A DNA stretch of 64,000 nucleotides from Clostridiales bacterium Firm_07 (GTDB lineage Bacteria > Bacillota > Clostridia > Oscillospirales > CAG-272), in the NCBI GenBank assembly GCA_001604005.1, contig LVAM01000019.1, positions 84,754 through 148,753 of the forward strand. The letters run 5' to 3'. Each line of letters starts with the position of its first letter. Position 1 is the first letter of the stretch. Shown here piece after piece: positions 53,106-62,007 of this stretch. Made by a program: the position numbers and the translations under genes. The notes under the pieces were generated by a model. The model had not been told where the DNA came from, did not search any database, and saw nothing but the letters and a program-made list of their open reading frames with translations.

Positions 53106-53828
53106 TCATCTCCTGTTTTTGTGTGAAAGTATGCCGTTCAAAGCAATTTGGGGCGCGTCGTCTTCCATATTACAACCAAGCAAAAAAGTGGGTACGGAAG
53201 TTGCCATAATATGCAATAAATCGAGAAATCTGACGCGATTTTCGCTGTTTTTGGGAACGTAAACCTGATAAAAAACGCGCGACAGATACTCGCTGTCCGA
53301 AAGCGGCGATATGCTGTTTTCCGGCGCTCTTTTAATAAAGAGGAGCGCGGAAAGCGGCGCCGCGGCATTTTCCTGCATTCCTTCCTTGCCGCACCAGGGC
53401 GTTCCGTAAGCAATCGGCACGCCGTCTTTTATGCGTATGATCGGTTTGTCTCCGTTGAGGACCGAAACGGCGTCGCCGAAAACCTTTTGCCATAAGCGGA
53501 TATGCGTGGTCTTGCCCGTGCCGCTCGGCGCGGAAAAAGCAAACGCCTCTCCGCCGTACGAGATCACCGCCGCGTGAAAAACAAACGCGTTGAAACGCGG
53601 CAATTCTTCCGCGATGGCGCGATAGGTGCAAAGGGATTCCAGATACCCATCCGAAAAGGTACAGGGCGATTTTGCCGTGGCGCGCTCGTGCGCGATCTCC
53701 TCTTCGGTGATCGAAACGACAATGTCGGGGCGCTCGAAATCCGCGATATAATCGCGGCAGAGGCGCTCCAAATAAGGAAAGCGATTATGGATCTCTACAT
53801 TGATCTCGGCAACACGGATCTTCATCAT
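53106..53828 (-). CDS. HprK-like P-loop kinase
   Basis: This 240-residue protein resembles the HPr kinase/phosphorylase C-terminal fold. It has His85 in FHAAVIS, the P-loop APSGTGKTTH at residues 100-109 and the loop LNGDKPIIRI, then GTPWCGKEG. It lacks the N-terminal domain and the full HprK signature, so it is not housekeeping HprK. Similar kinases accompany PqqD proteins in lasso and other RiPP loci. Two adjacent ATG codons follow AGGAG, and the second (53825) is better spaced. It starts 15 bases after glyS, apparently sharing its promoter. The substrate is unknown. Confidence 0.82.
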   Translation of the reverse strand: MMKIRVAEINVEIHNRFPYLERLCRDYIADFERPDIVVSITEEEIAHERATAKSPCTFSDGYLESLCTYRAIAEELPRFNAFVFHAAVISYGGEAFAFSAPSGTGKTTHIRLWQKVFGDAVSVLNGDKPIIRIKDGVPIAYGTPWCGKEGMQENAAAPLSALLFIKRAPENSISPLSDSEYLSRVFYQVYVPKNSENRVRFLDLLHIMATSVPTFLLGCNMEDDAPQIALNGILSHKNRR

Positions 53829-53843
53829 CGCTCTCCTTTTATT

Positions 53844-55259
53844 TTAATATGCAATGAAATTTTCAATGTATGCTTTCAGTTCGGAAATGGGCAGTCTCAC
53901 CTGCTCCATCGTGTCGCGGTTGCGGATCGTGACACAGTTGTCGGCGGGTTTGGTGTCGTCGCCCACCGTGTCAAAATCAACGGTCACGCAAAGCGGCGTG
54001 CCGATTTCGTCCTCGCGGCGATAGCGTTTGCCGATCGAGCCGGTCTCGTCGTAATCCACCGAGAAGTACTTGGAGAGTTCGTCGTAAATTTCAAGCGCTT
54101 TGGGCGCGAGCTTTTTGGAAAGCGGAAGCACCGCCGCTTTATACGGAGCAAGCGCCGGGTGCAGGTGGAGCACCACGCGCACGTCGTTCTTTTCGGCGTC
54201 CAACACTTCCTCGTCGTAAGCGTCAATGAGGAACGCCAACGCTACGCGGTCTGCGCCGAGCGACGGCTCCACGACGTAAGGCACGTAATGCTCTCCCGTT
54301 TCGGGATCGAAATAGGAAAGATCCTTGCCGCTGTGTTCCGCGTGTTTCGAGAGATCGTAATTCGTGCGGTCGGCAATGCCCCACAACTCGCCCCAACCGA
54401 ACGGGAAAAGGAACTCAAAATCGGTAGTGGCTTTGGAATAAAACGACAATTCCTCTTTTTCGTGATCGCGCAAGCGCAGGTTCTCGTCTTTCATTCCGAG
54501 ATCAAGCAGGAATTTGTGGCAATAGTCTTTCCAATAAGCAAACCATTCAAGGTCGGTGTCGGGTTTGCAGAAGAATTCCAACTCCATTTGCTCAAATTCG
54601 CGCGTACGGAACGTAAAGTTTCCGGGTGTGATCTCGTTTCGGAAAGATTTGCCGATCTGACAAACGCCGAAAGGCAGTTTGCGGCGCATGGAACGCTGTA
54701 CGGCGGGGAAATTGACAAAGATGCCCTGCGCCGTTTCGGGACGCAGATACGCGGTACTGCCGGAATCCTCGGTCACGCCGATGAAGGTTTTGAACATCAG
54801 GTTGAACTTTTTGATCGAGGTGAACTCTTTTCCGCCGCAGGCGGGACAGGTGATTCCGTGCGCGGCGATATATTCCGTCATTTGCTCAAAACTCCACCCC
54901 GCGGGATTGTCGGAGAGCCCGTGCTCGAAGGCATAATCTTCGATCAGTTTGTCCGCACGATGTCTTGCCTTGCAGGATTTGCAATCCATCAGCGGATCGG
55001 AAAATCCGCCCACGTGGCCGGAGGCCACCCAAATTTCGGGGTTCATAATGATCGCGCTGTCAAGCCCCACGTTGTAGCGGTTTTCCTGTACGAATTTCTT
55101 CCACCAGGCGCGCTTGACGTTGTTTTTGAACTCCACGCCGAGCGGTCCGTAATCCCAGGAGTTGGCAAGCCCGCCGTAAATTTCGGATCCCGGGAAAATA
55201 AAGCCTCTGTTTTTGCACAAGGCGACGATTTTGTCCATTGTCTTTTCTTGATTTTTCAT
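53844..55259 (-). CDS. glyS: Glycyl-tRNA synthetase, class II dimeric type
   Basis: This enzyme charges glycine tRNA. The 471-residue product is the single-chain eukaryote-like type, not the alpha/beta form. It has [14 protein letters not shown] near residue 35, motif 2 [18 protein letters not shown], motif 3 [10 protein letters not shown] and a C-terminal anticodon domain, as well as two CxxC-type zinc sites (CKSCKARH and CPACGG). The ATG at 55259 has GGAG 6 bases upstream; an upstream GTG at 55271 is part of this site. The short leader leaves no space for a T-box. Confidence 0.96.
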   Translation of the reverse strand: MKNQEKTMDKIVALCKNRGFIFPGSEIYGGLANSWDYGPLGVEFKNNVKRAWWKKFVQENRYNVGLDSAIIMNPEIWVASGHVGGFSDPLMDCKSCKARHRADKLIEDYAFEHGLSDNPAGWSFEQMTEYIAAHGITCPACGGKEFTSIKKFNLMFKTFIGVTEDSGSTAYLRPETAQGIFVNFPAVQRSMRRKLPFGVCQIGKSFRNEITPGNFTFRTREFEQMELEFFCKPDTDLEWFAYWKDYCHKFLLDLGMKDENLRLRDHEKEELSFYSKATTDFEFLFPFGWGELWGIADRTNYDLSKHAEHSGKDLSYFDPETGEHYVPYVVEPSLGADRVALAFLIDAYDEEVLDAEKNDVRVVLHLHPALAPYKAAVLPLSKKLAPKALEIYDELSKYFSVDYDETGSIGKRYRREDEIGTPLCVTVDFDTVGDDTKPADNCVTIRNRDTMEQVRLPISELKAYIENFIAY

Positions 55260-55294
55260 AGTACGCTCCACTTAATTGCATAGTTTATTTATAT

Positions 55295-55323
55295 ATTGTA
55301 CTCTCCCGCTTCTCGTTTGTCAA
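55295..55323 (-). promoter_or_regulatory. Promoter of glyS and the downstream trio
   Basis: On the minus strand TTGACA (55323-55318) and TACAAT (55300-55295) are 17 bases apart, about 36 bases before the glyS start. Confidence 0.85.
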
Positions 55324-55359
55324 GAAGCGGGAACGTTTTCGGATACGAAAACGGCTGCG

Positions 55360-57036
55360 TTAACGATATTCCCTGCCTTCAAGCAGCATATCGCGCGCCG
55401 CCGCGACAGCGGCGGGCGTGACGGAAAGCCCGCCGAGGATCCTCGCCACTTCCGCTACGCGTCCCTCCTCGTCAAGGACTGTCACAAAACTTTGCACGCG
55501 TCCGTTTTGCTCGCTTTTCGCAATTTTCAGGTGCGTGGCGGCAAGAGACGCGACCTGCGCCGAGTGCGTGATCGCGAAAACTTGCATTTTTTTGCCGATC
55601 TCGGCAAGTTTGATGCCGATCTTGCGCGCGGTCTTGCCGGAAACGCCGGCGTCGGTCTCGTCAAAAACCGCCGTACCCACGCCGTCTCGATCGTTGAGAA
55701 CCGCTTTGAGCGCCAGCATCACGCGGGAAAGTTCTCCGCCGGAAGCTACGCGGGCAAGCGGCAAAAGCGGCTCTCCTTTGTTTGCCGAGAGACAAAACTC
55801 CACCGTATCCACACCGCTTTCCGTCAGCGTGCCGTTTTGCCTGACGGCAATTTCAAAGCGGGTACCGGACATATCGAGAAACAAAAGTTCGTCAAGCACC
55901 GCCGCGGAAAGCGTCTTTGCCGCCGTTAAGCGGCGTTCCGACAACTTTGCGGCAAGAGCGCGCAGTTCGGTCTCGCGGCGCGTGATCTCTTTTTCCAAAG
56001 CGTCTTTTCGCTCGTCCGTATTTTCCAGCGCGCCGAGTTTTTCCGAGAGCGTTTTCCTGAAAGCGAGGATCGCCTCGATATCTTCCCCGTATTTCCGACG
56101 CAGTTTTGTGATGAGATCAAGCCGCGCTTCCACGCGGTCGAGCGCGGCCGTGGGATCGCCGTCTCTTTCGGCGGCATAGTCCCGCACCGTGTTGGCAATA
56201 TCTTCGGTTTCATAGCGCATTTCGGAAAGTTTCGCGGCAAGGTCGGAAGCAGACGGGATCACCGCCGAGAGTTTTTCCAGTGTTTCGGCGGCGCGATCCA
56301 AAATCAACGTTGCCGCGCCCTTCTCACTGCCGTGTAAAATATGATAAATAAACTCAGACTGTTTGGAGATCTTTTCGATGTTCTGCAATTTGAGCCGCAA
56401 CGCCGTGAGTTCTTCTTCCTCACCGGCGTGCAAATTCGCTCTGTCGATCTCGCCGATCTGAAAAGCGTAAACGTCGCGCATGCGCGCGGCGTCGCGGGCG
56501 CTTTCCGAGAGTTCCGCGTATTCTTTTTTTGCCGCTTGCCAAGCGCGGTACGCCGTGCCGTAAAGCGCCATATCTTCCGAAAGACCGGCGACCGAATCCA
56601 AAATTTCCAGCTGCACGGCGGGACGCAAAAGTTGCAAATTGTCGTTTTGTCCCTGAATATTAAGCAGATATCCCGCCGTTTCGCGCAAAATGCTCTGCGT
56701 CACGGCACGACCGTTCAGACGCGCACGCACGCCGCCGCTCTCGTCGAGCGTACGTTCCAGCAATATCTCGTCCTCTGTGTCGTCAAATCCCGCCGCCGCA
56801 AGGTATGCGCGGCAGGGCGCGCCGATATCGGAAAACACGGCGCTGACAAAAGCCCTTTTCGCGCCGCTCCTTAGGAGCTCGCGCCGAGGCTTTGCACCAA
56901 GCAAAAACGCGATGGCTTCCATCATAACGGATTTTCCCGCGCCGGTCTCTCCCGTCAGCACCGTAAGCCCCGGTGAGAAATCCATATCAAGCGTTTCGAT
57001 CACCGCTACATTTTCGATATGTAAGGATCGTAACAT
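55360..57036 (-). CDS. recN: DNA repair protein RecN
   Basis: RecN is an SMC-like ATPase that acts on double-strand breaks. The 558-residue product has Walker A GETGAGKS near residue 30, a long coiled-coil region (about residues 160-350), the ABC signature LASGGELSRVML and Walker B VFDETDAGVSG. The ATG at 57036 lies 3 bases after the argR stop, with only a weak GGGA ribosome site. It is the last gene of the nusB operon. The argR-recN pair is standard in Firmicutes. Confidence 0.96.
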   Translation of the reverse strand: MLRSLHIENVAVIETLDMDFSPGLTVLTGETGAGKSVMMEAIAFLLGAKPRRELLRSGAKRAFVSAVFSDIGAPCRAYLAAAGFDDTEDEILLERTLDESGGVRARLNGRAVTQSILRETAGYLLNIQGQNDNLQLLRPAVQLEILDSVAGLSEDMALYGTAYRAWQAAKKEYAELSESARDAARMRDVYAFQIGEIDRANLHAGEEEELTALRLKLQNIEKISKQSEFIYHILHGSEKGAATLILDRAAETLEKLSAVIPSASDLAAKLSEMRYETEDIANTVRDYAAERDGDPTAALDRVEARLDLITKLRRKYGEDIEAILAFRKTLSEKLGALENTDERKDALEKEITRRETELRALAAKLSERRLTAAKTLSAAVLDELLFLDMSGTRFEIAVRQNGTLTESGVDTVEFCLSANKGEPLLPLARVASGGELSRVMLALKAVLNDRDGVGTAVFDETDAGVSGKTARKIGIKLAEIGKKMQVFAITHSAQVASLAATHLKIAKSEQNGRVQSFVTVLDEEGRVAEVARILGGLSVTPAAVAAARDMLLEGREYR

Positions 57037-57039
57037 CGC

Positions 57040-57495
57040 TTATCCCGCTTTCATCATCGCGTGTACTTTGTCCCGCATCGTTTTTGCCGCGCTTTCGCTC
57101 CGCGTGACCACGAGAATGGTGTCGTCGCCCGCCACGCAACCCAGCACCTCGGCAAGCATCATCGCGTCAATGCCTGTCGCCACCGCGTTGGCAAGCCCGG
57201 GATAGGTTTTGATGACGACTTGATTTTGCGCGTATTCCGCGGAAATGATCGAGTCGATCAGCGCGGCGTTGAATTTCGCGCCCGTCAGCATATCCTCTTT
57301 TTTGGGCGCGATATAGCGATAGTTTCCCTTGCTTGTCAGTATTTTTGTCAGTTGCAGTTCCCGAATATCGCGGGAAACCGTCGCCTGCGTGACAGAAAAA
57401 CCTTCCATTGATAGGCGATCGATGAGATCGTCCTGCGTTTCCACCGTATAGCGGTTGACGATCTCCAAAATCTTTTTTTGCCTGTTCTCTTTCAT
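57040..57495 (-). CDS. argR: Arginine repressor ArgR/AhrC
   Basis: ArgR represses arginine synthesis and can activate catabolism when bound to arginine. The 151-residue product has the winged-helix start KENRQKKILEIVNRYTVETQDD with SVTQATVSRDIRELQL and the C-terminal hexamer domain with GCVAGDDTILVV. GAGGT precedes the ATG. It lies between nadK and recN. Confidence 0.95.
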   Translation of the reverse strand: MKENRQKKILEIVNRYTVETQDDLIDRLSMEGFSVTQATVSRDIRELQLTKILTSKGNYRYIAPKKEDMLTGAKFNAALIDSIISAEYAQNQVVIKTYPGLANAVATGIDAMMLAEVLGCVAGDDTILVVTRSESAAKTMRDKVHAMMKAG

Positions 57496-57508
57496 CGTTT
57501 ACCTCACA

Positions 57509-58372
57509 TCAAACCATAATTTTCCGCAATTTCTCATAAAAGCCGCCGTTTCCGAGCCGCACGAGGCGCGTTTTCATAGGGGAACGCGTCACGCGCACGA
57601 CGTCGCCGCGATAAATGTCGATCCCCGTGCGCCCGTCAGCCGTCAAGCACAGCATTTTTTCTCTGGAACAGGTGTTCTTCACCTCGATGACGGCGTCGCC
57701 CGAAAAGATCAGCGGGCGCGCCGAAAGGAGATGCGAACAGATCGGCGTGACGCAAAAACAATCGAGACGAGGATCGGTAATGGACCCCCCCGCCGACATC
57801 GAATAGGCGGTGGAACCGGTGGGCGTGGCGACGATCAGACCGTCCGCACGGTAGGAAACGACCGCTTCCTTGTCAACGGAAAGTTCCAGATCAAGCACGC
57901 GAGAAACCGAGCCGTTGGAGATAACGAAATCGTTAAGCGCGAAAGTCTCTCCGCGCACCACGCCCTGCTCGGTCTCTACCGATGCCGAAAGCATCATTCT
58001 CTCGTCGATCTCATATTCCCCCGTAAACAGGCGTGAGAGTTTGTCGATATCCTGTATTTCCAGTTCGGTCATATAGCCGAGATGCCCCATATTGACGCCG
58101 AGCAAAGGTTTCCCGAGCGGAGACGCGCGGCGCGCCGCGTCGAGCATCGAGCCGTCGCCGCCGAGAACAAGGACGAGATCCGCTTCGCCGTATATCTCCT
58201 CGGGAGACAGATACACATATTCTTTTTTGTTTTTGTGCATCCGGAAAATGCGGTCCTTATTCATCGTCAAAAACAGCACCGTCGCTTCGTACCGCAACAG
58301 TTCTTCCGCCACTTTCAGTGCGGCGTTCGCCTTGTCGATGATATTAAAGTTGGTGATGATCGCGATCTTCAA
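57509..58372 (-). CDS. nadK: NAD kinase
   Basis: NAD kinase makes NADP from NAD. The 287-residue product has the GGDGSMLDA loop near residue 75, GHLGYMTE, and the nucleotide segment GLIVATPTGSTAYSMSAGG (in part). The start is TTG at 58372, preceded by AAGGAGAGG, giving LKIAIITNFN. It overlaps tlyA by 29 bases. The order tlyA-nadK-argR-recN is conserved in Firmicutes. Confidence 0.95.
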   Translation of the reverse strand: MKIAIITNFNIIDKANAALKVAEELLRYEATVLFLTMNKDRIFRMHKNKKEYVYLSPEEIYGEADLVLVLGGDGSMLDAARRASPLGKPLLGVNMGHLGYMTELEIQDIDKLSRLFTGEYEIDERMMLSASVETEQGVVRGETFALNDFVISNGSVSRVLDLELSVDKEAVVSYRADGLIVATPTGSTAYSMSAGGSITDPRLDCFCVTPICSHLLSARPLIFSGDAVIEVKNTCSREKMLCLTADGRTGIDIYRGDVVRVTRSPMKTRLVRLGNGGFYEKLRKIMV

Positions 58373-59150
58373 GATAATCCTCTCCTTTTTCCACGATTTT
58401 TGCAAGGTCAATGACGTGGGGACGCTCATTTGTTTCCCCGAGTGTGAAATACGCTAAATATTCTATATTGCCGTCGCCGCCCGTGATGGGGGATCTCATC
58501 AAACCGCGACAGACGAGCCGTTCGTTTTGCGCCGCCGAAAGCACGCGCGAGAGCGCGGCGACGCGGTCTTTCGGAGATTTGACGATCCCCTTTTTGCCAA
58601 GCGCCGCCCTGCCCGCCTCAAATTGCGGTTTGACGAGCGTGATAACGCTGCCGCCCGCTTCAAGCAGCGCGGGCAGGCGCGGGAGAACGTAAGTCTGCGA
58701 GATAAAAGAAACGTCCATCACGATGAGATCGAATTTGCCAACGTCGCGCACGTCGAGATACCGCGCGTTATAGTGTTCGACGGAGCGCACACGCGCGTCG
58801 GCGGCAAGCAGGGGGTGCAGTTGCCCCTCGCCCGCATCCAGCGCCACGACAGACGCCGCGCCCGCGCGCAGGAGGCAATCGGTAAAACCGCCGGTGGAAG
58901 CGCCGATATCCAGTGCTCGCACGCCTTTGACGCGAGGTGAAAAGAGAGCAATAGCCGCGAAAAGTTTTTCTCCGCCGCGACCGACGAAAGTATCTTCCGC
59001 AACCGTGATCTCGTGTTCTCCCTCGATCTCGGCGGAAGGTTTATCGACTGTTTTGCCGTCTACGGTCACGCGCCCGGAAAGAATATACCGTTTGGCGCGC
59101 TCCCTGCTGTCCGCATAGCCCTTTTCGGTCAAAAAACGATCCAAGCGCAT
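58344..59150 (-). CDS. tlyA: TlyA-type rRNA methyltransferase / S4-domain protein
   Basis: TlyA family members 2'-O-methylate rRNA cytidines and are related to haemolysins. The 268-residue product has an N-terminal S4 RNA-binding domain (MRLDRFLTEKGYADSRERAKRYI, in part) and an FtsJ-like methylase domain with DIGASTGGFTDCLL and VMDVSFISQ. The ATG at 59150 is adjacent to the stop of the upstream gene; a TTG at 59159 is an alternative. The methylation site cannot be told from sequence. Confidence 0.93.
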   Translation of the reverse strand: MRLDRFLTEKGYADSRERAKRYILSGRVTVDGKTVDKPSAEIEGEHEITVAEDTFVGRGGEKLFAAIALFSPRVKGVRALDIGASTGGFTDCLLRAGAASVVALDAGEGQLHPLLAADARVRSVEHYNARYLDVRDVGKFDLIVMDVSFISQTYVLPRLPALLEAGGSVITLVKPQFEAGRAALGKKGIVKSPKDRVAALSRVLSAAQNERLVCRGLMRSPITGGDGNIEYLAYFTLGETNERPHVIDLAKIVEKGEDYLEDRDHHQL

Positions 59151-59151
59151 A

Positions 59152-59646
59152 TCAGTCAAACATCATCGGAAAGATGGCGTTTTGACAGAGAAACGCCATC
59201 AGAATGCCGAGCAGAGCTCCGACGACTACCTGAAACGGCGTGTGCCCGAGCAGTTCCGCAAGCGTATAATCGGCAAAATTCTTTCGCTTTTTGCTGAGTT
59301 CCGCGGTCACGGCGTTGATCGCCTCCGCCTGCTTGCCCGCTTCGCGCCGAATGCCGGCGGCGTCTCGCATCACCACGATGGCGAGCACCGTAGCAATGGC
59401 AAAATACGCCGAATCAAATCCGTGAAGAATGCCGCACGAGACCGCCGTTGCCGACACCACCGCCGAGTGTGAGCTCGGCATACCGCCGCTGCCCACGATA
59501 AAGCGCCAAACCGACATATTCTTGCGGTATTTCGGGGACATAAACAATTTCAGAATCTGTGCGAGCAACCACGAAAAGACCACGCATAAAAGTATCCTGT
59601 TTGTGAGAAAATCCATAAAATTCTCCGAAAAACTTTGAAAATTCAT
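59152..59646 (-). CDS. Divergent PAP2-like membrane protein (DUF212/YuiD)
   Basis: This 164-residue protein has four hydrophobic segments and the acid-phosphatase-like motifs GSGGMPSSHSAVV and LGHTPFQVVVGALLG. It fits the DUF212 family, related to PAP2 phosphatases, and may act on lipid phosphates in the membrane. GAGAGGT precedes the ATG. It sits between ispA and tlyA, an order seen in other Firmicutes. Confidence 0.9.
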   Translation of the reverse strand: MNFQSFSENFMDFLTNRILLCVVFSWLLAQILKLFMSPKYRKNMSVWRFIVGSGGMPSSHSAVVSATAVSCGILHGFDSAYFAIATVLAIVVMRDAAGIRREAGKQAEAINAVTAELSKKRKNFADYTLAELLGHTPFQVVVGALLGILMAFLCQNAIFPMMFD

Positions 59647-59655
59647 ATGTACCTC

Positions 59656-60537
59656 TCAAAAAGCCCTCTTCGCCAAAAAATCGGCAAGGTCAAGTAAAAC
59701 TTCCGTATTTTTCATTCCGTCAAGCGCTGCTTTCGCTTGATTCGTCAGATCGGCGGCGATCTTGGTCGCTTCTGCGACGGAGTGATAGGTCAAAAACGTG
59801 CATTTCTCCGCGCGCTCATCCGATCCCGTCGCTTTGCCGAGGACCTCGGCACTGGACGTGACGTCCAACACGTCGTCAATGATCTGAAACGCGAGCCCGA
59901 CGTTTTCCGCGTACGCGCGCGCGGCGCGGCGCGCCTCGGTATCAGCCGTTTCCGACGCGATAACGCCGAGTTCGGCGGAGGCGGCAAGCAGTTCGCCGGT
60001 TTTTTTGGCTTGCAGTTTGTAAAGCGATTTTTCGGGGAGCACTTTGCCCTCTCCGAGAAGATCCATCATCTGACCGCCCACCATACCGAAGTTCCCCACC
60101 GCGCGGGCAAGGACGTGCGCGGCTTCACGCGCGGCGTCGCTTGACACAAAGCGGTTTTCCGAGATCACGGCAAAGGATTCGATCAGCAGTCCGTCGCCCG
60201 CCAAAATGGCGGTCGCCTCGTCAAACGCCTTGTGGCAACTCGGTTTTCCGCGCCGCAGATCGTCGTCGTCCATAGCGGGCAAATCGTCGTGGATCAGCGA
60301 AGAGGTGTGCATCATTTCCACCGCCGCCGCGAAAGGCAGCGCCGCCGCGTCGCTCCCGCCGCAAAGGCGGCAAAACTCCAAAACAAGCGTGGGGCGCACG
60401 CGCTTTGCGCGGGAGAAAAGGCTGTATCGCTCGGCGTCGAGCAATCGGGCGAAATCCGCGTCGTCCCGCGCCGTCAATTCCGTGAGCGCGGCGTCGACAA
60501 GACGCGCATTCTCCATTAGTCTCGCTTCAATATCCAT
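59656..60537 (-). CDS. ispA: Polyprenyl (farnesyl/geranylgeranyl) diphosphate synthase
   Basis: This enzyme extends isoprenoid diphosphates. The 293-residue product has the first Asp-rich motif DDLPAMDDDDLRRGKPS and the second in QIIDDVLDV. The length points to a short-chain (C15-C20) product. The ATG at 60537 overlaps the xseB stop (TGATG), and a GTG three bases earlier is an alternative GTGA overlap. dxs usually lies next to ispA but is not here. Confidence 0.95.
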   Translation of the reverse strand: MDIEARLMENARLVDAALTELTARDDADFARLLDAERYSLFSRAKRVRPTLVLEFCRLCGGSDAAALPFAAAVEMMHTSSLIHDDLPAMDDDDLRRGKPSCHKAFDEATAILAGDGLLIESFAVISENRFVSSDAAREAAHVLARAVGNFGMVGGQMMDLLGEGKVLPEKSLYKLQAKKTGELLAASAELGVIASETADTEARRAARAYAENVGLAFQIIDDVLDVTSSAEVLGKATGSDERAEKCTFLTYHSVAEATKIAADLTNQAKAALDGMKNTEVLLDLADFLAKRAF

Positions 60538-60755
60538 CACGCGTCGCCTTCCTTTTTTGCCGCTTCGGGGCGCACGACAAGCAGTTTTTGCTCGGCTTTT
60601 TCCAGTTTTTCATTACAAAGGCGCACAAGTTCCGTGCCGCGTTCGTAAAGAGAGAGCGCCTCGTCAAGCCCCGCCTTGCCTTCTTCCAGTTTGTCGACCA
60701 CGGCTTGCAGTTCGGCAAGCATCGCTTCGAATTTCAAAGATTCTTTTGCCATCAT
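60537..60755 (-). CDS. xseB: Exodeoxyribonuclease VII small subunit
   Basis: XseB is the small regulatory subunit of exonuclease VII. The 72-residue helical product has FEAMLAELQAVVDKLEEGKAGLDEALSLYERGTELVRLC (in part), the family pattern. AAGGAG precedes two adjacent ATG codons; the first overlaps the xseA stop as ATGA. It stands directly behind xseA. Confidence 0.95.
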   Translation of the reverse strand: MMAKESLKFEAMLAELQAVVDKLEEGKAGLDEALSLYERGTELVRLCNEKLEKAEQKLLVVRPEAAKKEGDA

Positions 60756-61984
60756 TTCGCTCCTTTTACATCGATTTCGCTCCGGTATGTCGCGACCACG
60801 TCTACGTCGGCGGTGCCGTCAGCAAAACGCACCGTGAGACGGTCGCCCGCGGAGAGATTCTCCACGCTTTGAACGCTCCCCCGCCGCGCGTCAAAGACGG
60901 CGGCGTATCCGCGCGCAAGAACGCGCAAAGGGTTCAGCGTGTCGAGTTTCGCACAGATCGCGGCAAAGTCCGATCGCGCCTCGCGCGTCTGTTTTTCGGC
61001 TGCCGCAAAAAGATTTTTTTCAAGAATAGCAAGCGTCATTCTGCGCTCGTCAAGATAGACGCGCGGGGAACGCAAAACGCCGGAAGAGGAAAGCGCCGAG
61101 AGGCGTTCGCGCGCTCGCGCGATACGCTCTTGCAACAGCGAAAAGAGATGCGAGCGCTCTTTGTTAAGACGGTTTTTCAGTTCCGCCGCGTCCGGCACCG
61201 CCAGTTCGGCGGCGGCGGAAGGCGTAGGCGCGCGCAGGTCGGCGGCAAAATCGGAAAGCGACACGTCGCTCTCGTGCCCCACTGCCGAGATCACAGGCAC
61301 GGGAGAAACCGCGATCGCGCGCACAAGCGCCTCGTCGTTGAACGCCGCCAGATCCTCGCGCGAACCGCCGCCGCGTCCGATGATGATCACGTCGACCGGC
61401 ATTTCACGCGCAAAGTAGGAAAGCCCCGCGATGAGACTTTCGGGCGCGCCGCTTCCCTGCACAAGCGCGGGAAAAAGCACGGGACGCGCCGCGGGAAAAC
61501 GGCGCGAAAGGATCTGCAAGATGTCCCGCACCGCCGCACCCGTCTCGGAAGTGATAATGCCGACTGTTTCGGGATACGGCGGCAAAGGGCGCTTTTTTGT
61601 GGGATCGAAAAGCCCTTCCGCCTCCAATTTCCGGCGCAGTTGTTCAAGCGCCAGACTCATCGCGCCGACCCCGTCCGGCTGCATATCGTCGACGTAGATC
61701 TGATATACCCCGTCGCGCGGAAAAACCGAAACCCTGCCGTGCAAAATCACGCGCATTCCGTTTTCGGGGCAAAAAGCAACGCCCGCCGCGTATGAGCGGA
61801 ACATCACCGCGCGCACGGCGGCATTTTCGTCTTTCAGGGAAAAATAAAAGTGTCCGGTCTTATAGTGGTTGGTGAAGTTGGAGATCTCGCCGCGAAGGTA
61901 AACGGAGGCAAGCAGTTCGTCGGAATCCATCGACATTTTGATATATTCGTTCAGTTGACTGACCGTCAGGATCATATCCCGCAC
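60752..61984 (-). CDS. xseA: Exodeoxyribonuclease VII large subunit
   Basis: XseA is the catalytic subunit that degrades single-stranded DNA. The 410-residue product has the N-terminal OB-fold (LTVSQLNEYIKMSMD, LRGEISNF), the catalytic core with GIITSETGAAVRDI and IIGRGGGSREDL, and a long coiled coil. The GTG at 61984 follows AAAGGGGG by 7 bases and gives the typical start; an internal ATG at 61975 is less well placed. Confidence 0.96.
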   Translation of the reverse strand: MRDMILTVSQLNEYIKMSMDSDELLASVYLRGEISNFTNHYKTGHFYFSLKDENAAVRAVMFRSYAAGVAFCPENGMRVILHGRVSVFPRDGVYQIYVDDMQPDGVGAMSLALEQLRRKLEAEGLFDPTKKRPLPPYPETVGIITSETGAAVRDILQILSRRFPAARPVLFPALVQGSGAPESLIAGLSYFAREMPVDVIIIGRGGGSREDLAAFNDEALVRAIAVSPVPVISAVGHESDVSLSDFAADLRAPTPSAAAELAVPDAAELKNRLNKERSHLFSLLQERIARARERLSALSSSGVLRSPRVYLDERRMTLAILEKNLFAAAEKQTREARSDFAAICAKLDTLNPLRVLARGYAAVFDARRGSVQSVENLSAGDRLTVRFADGTADVDVVATYRSEIDVKGAK

Positions 61985-62007
61985 AAGCGTGCCCCCTTTC
62001 CGAGAGA

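Noticed and set aside
55260..55330. Possible T-box riboswitch before glyS
   Set aside because: The promoter leaves a leader of only about 30 bases, too short for a T-box, and no T-box sequence or antiterminator is seen.
55333..55352. Hairpin CGTTTTCG-GATA-CGAAAACG after recN as a terminator
   Set aside because: The stem is only 8 bp and no T-run follows it on the minus strand. It may be a weak terminator, but the sequence does not support a call.
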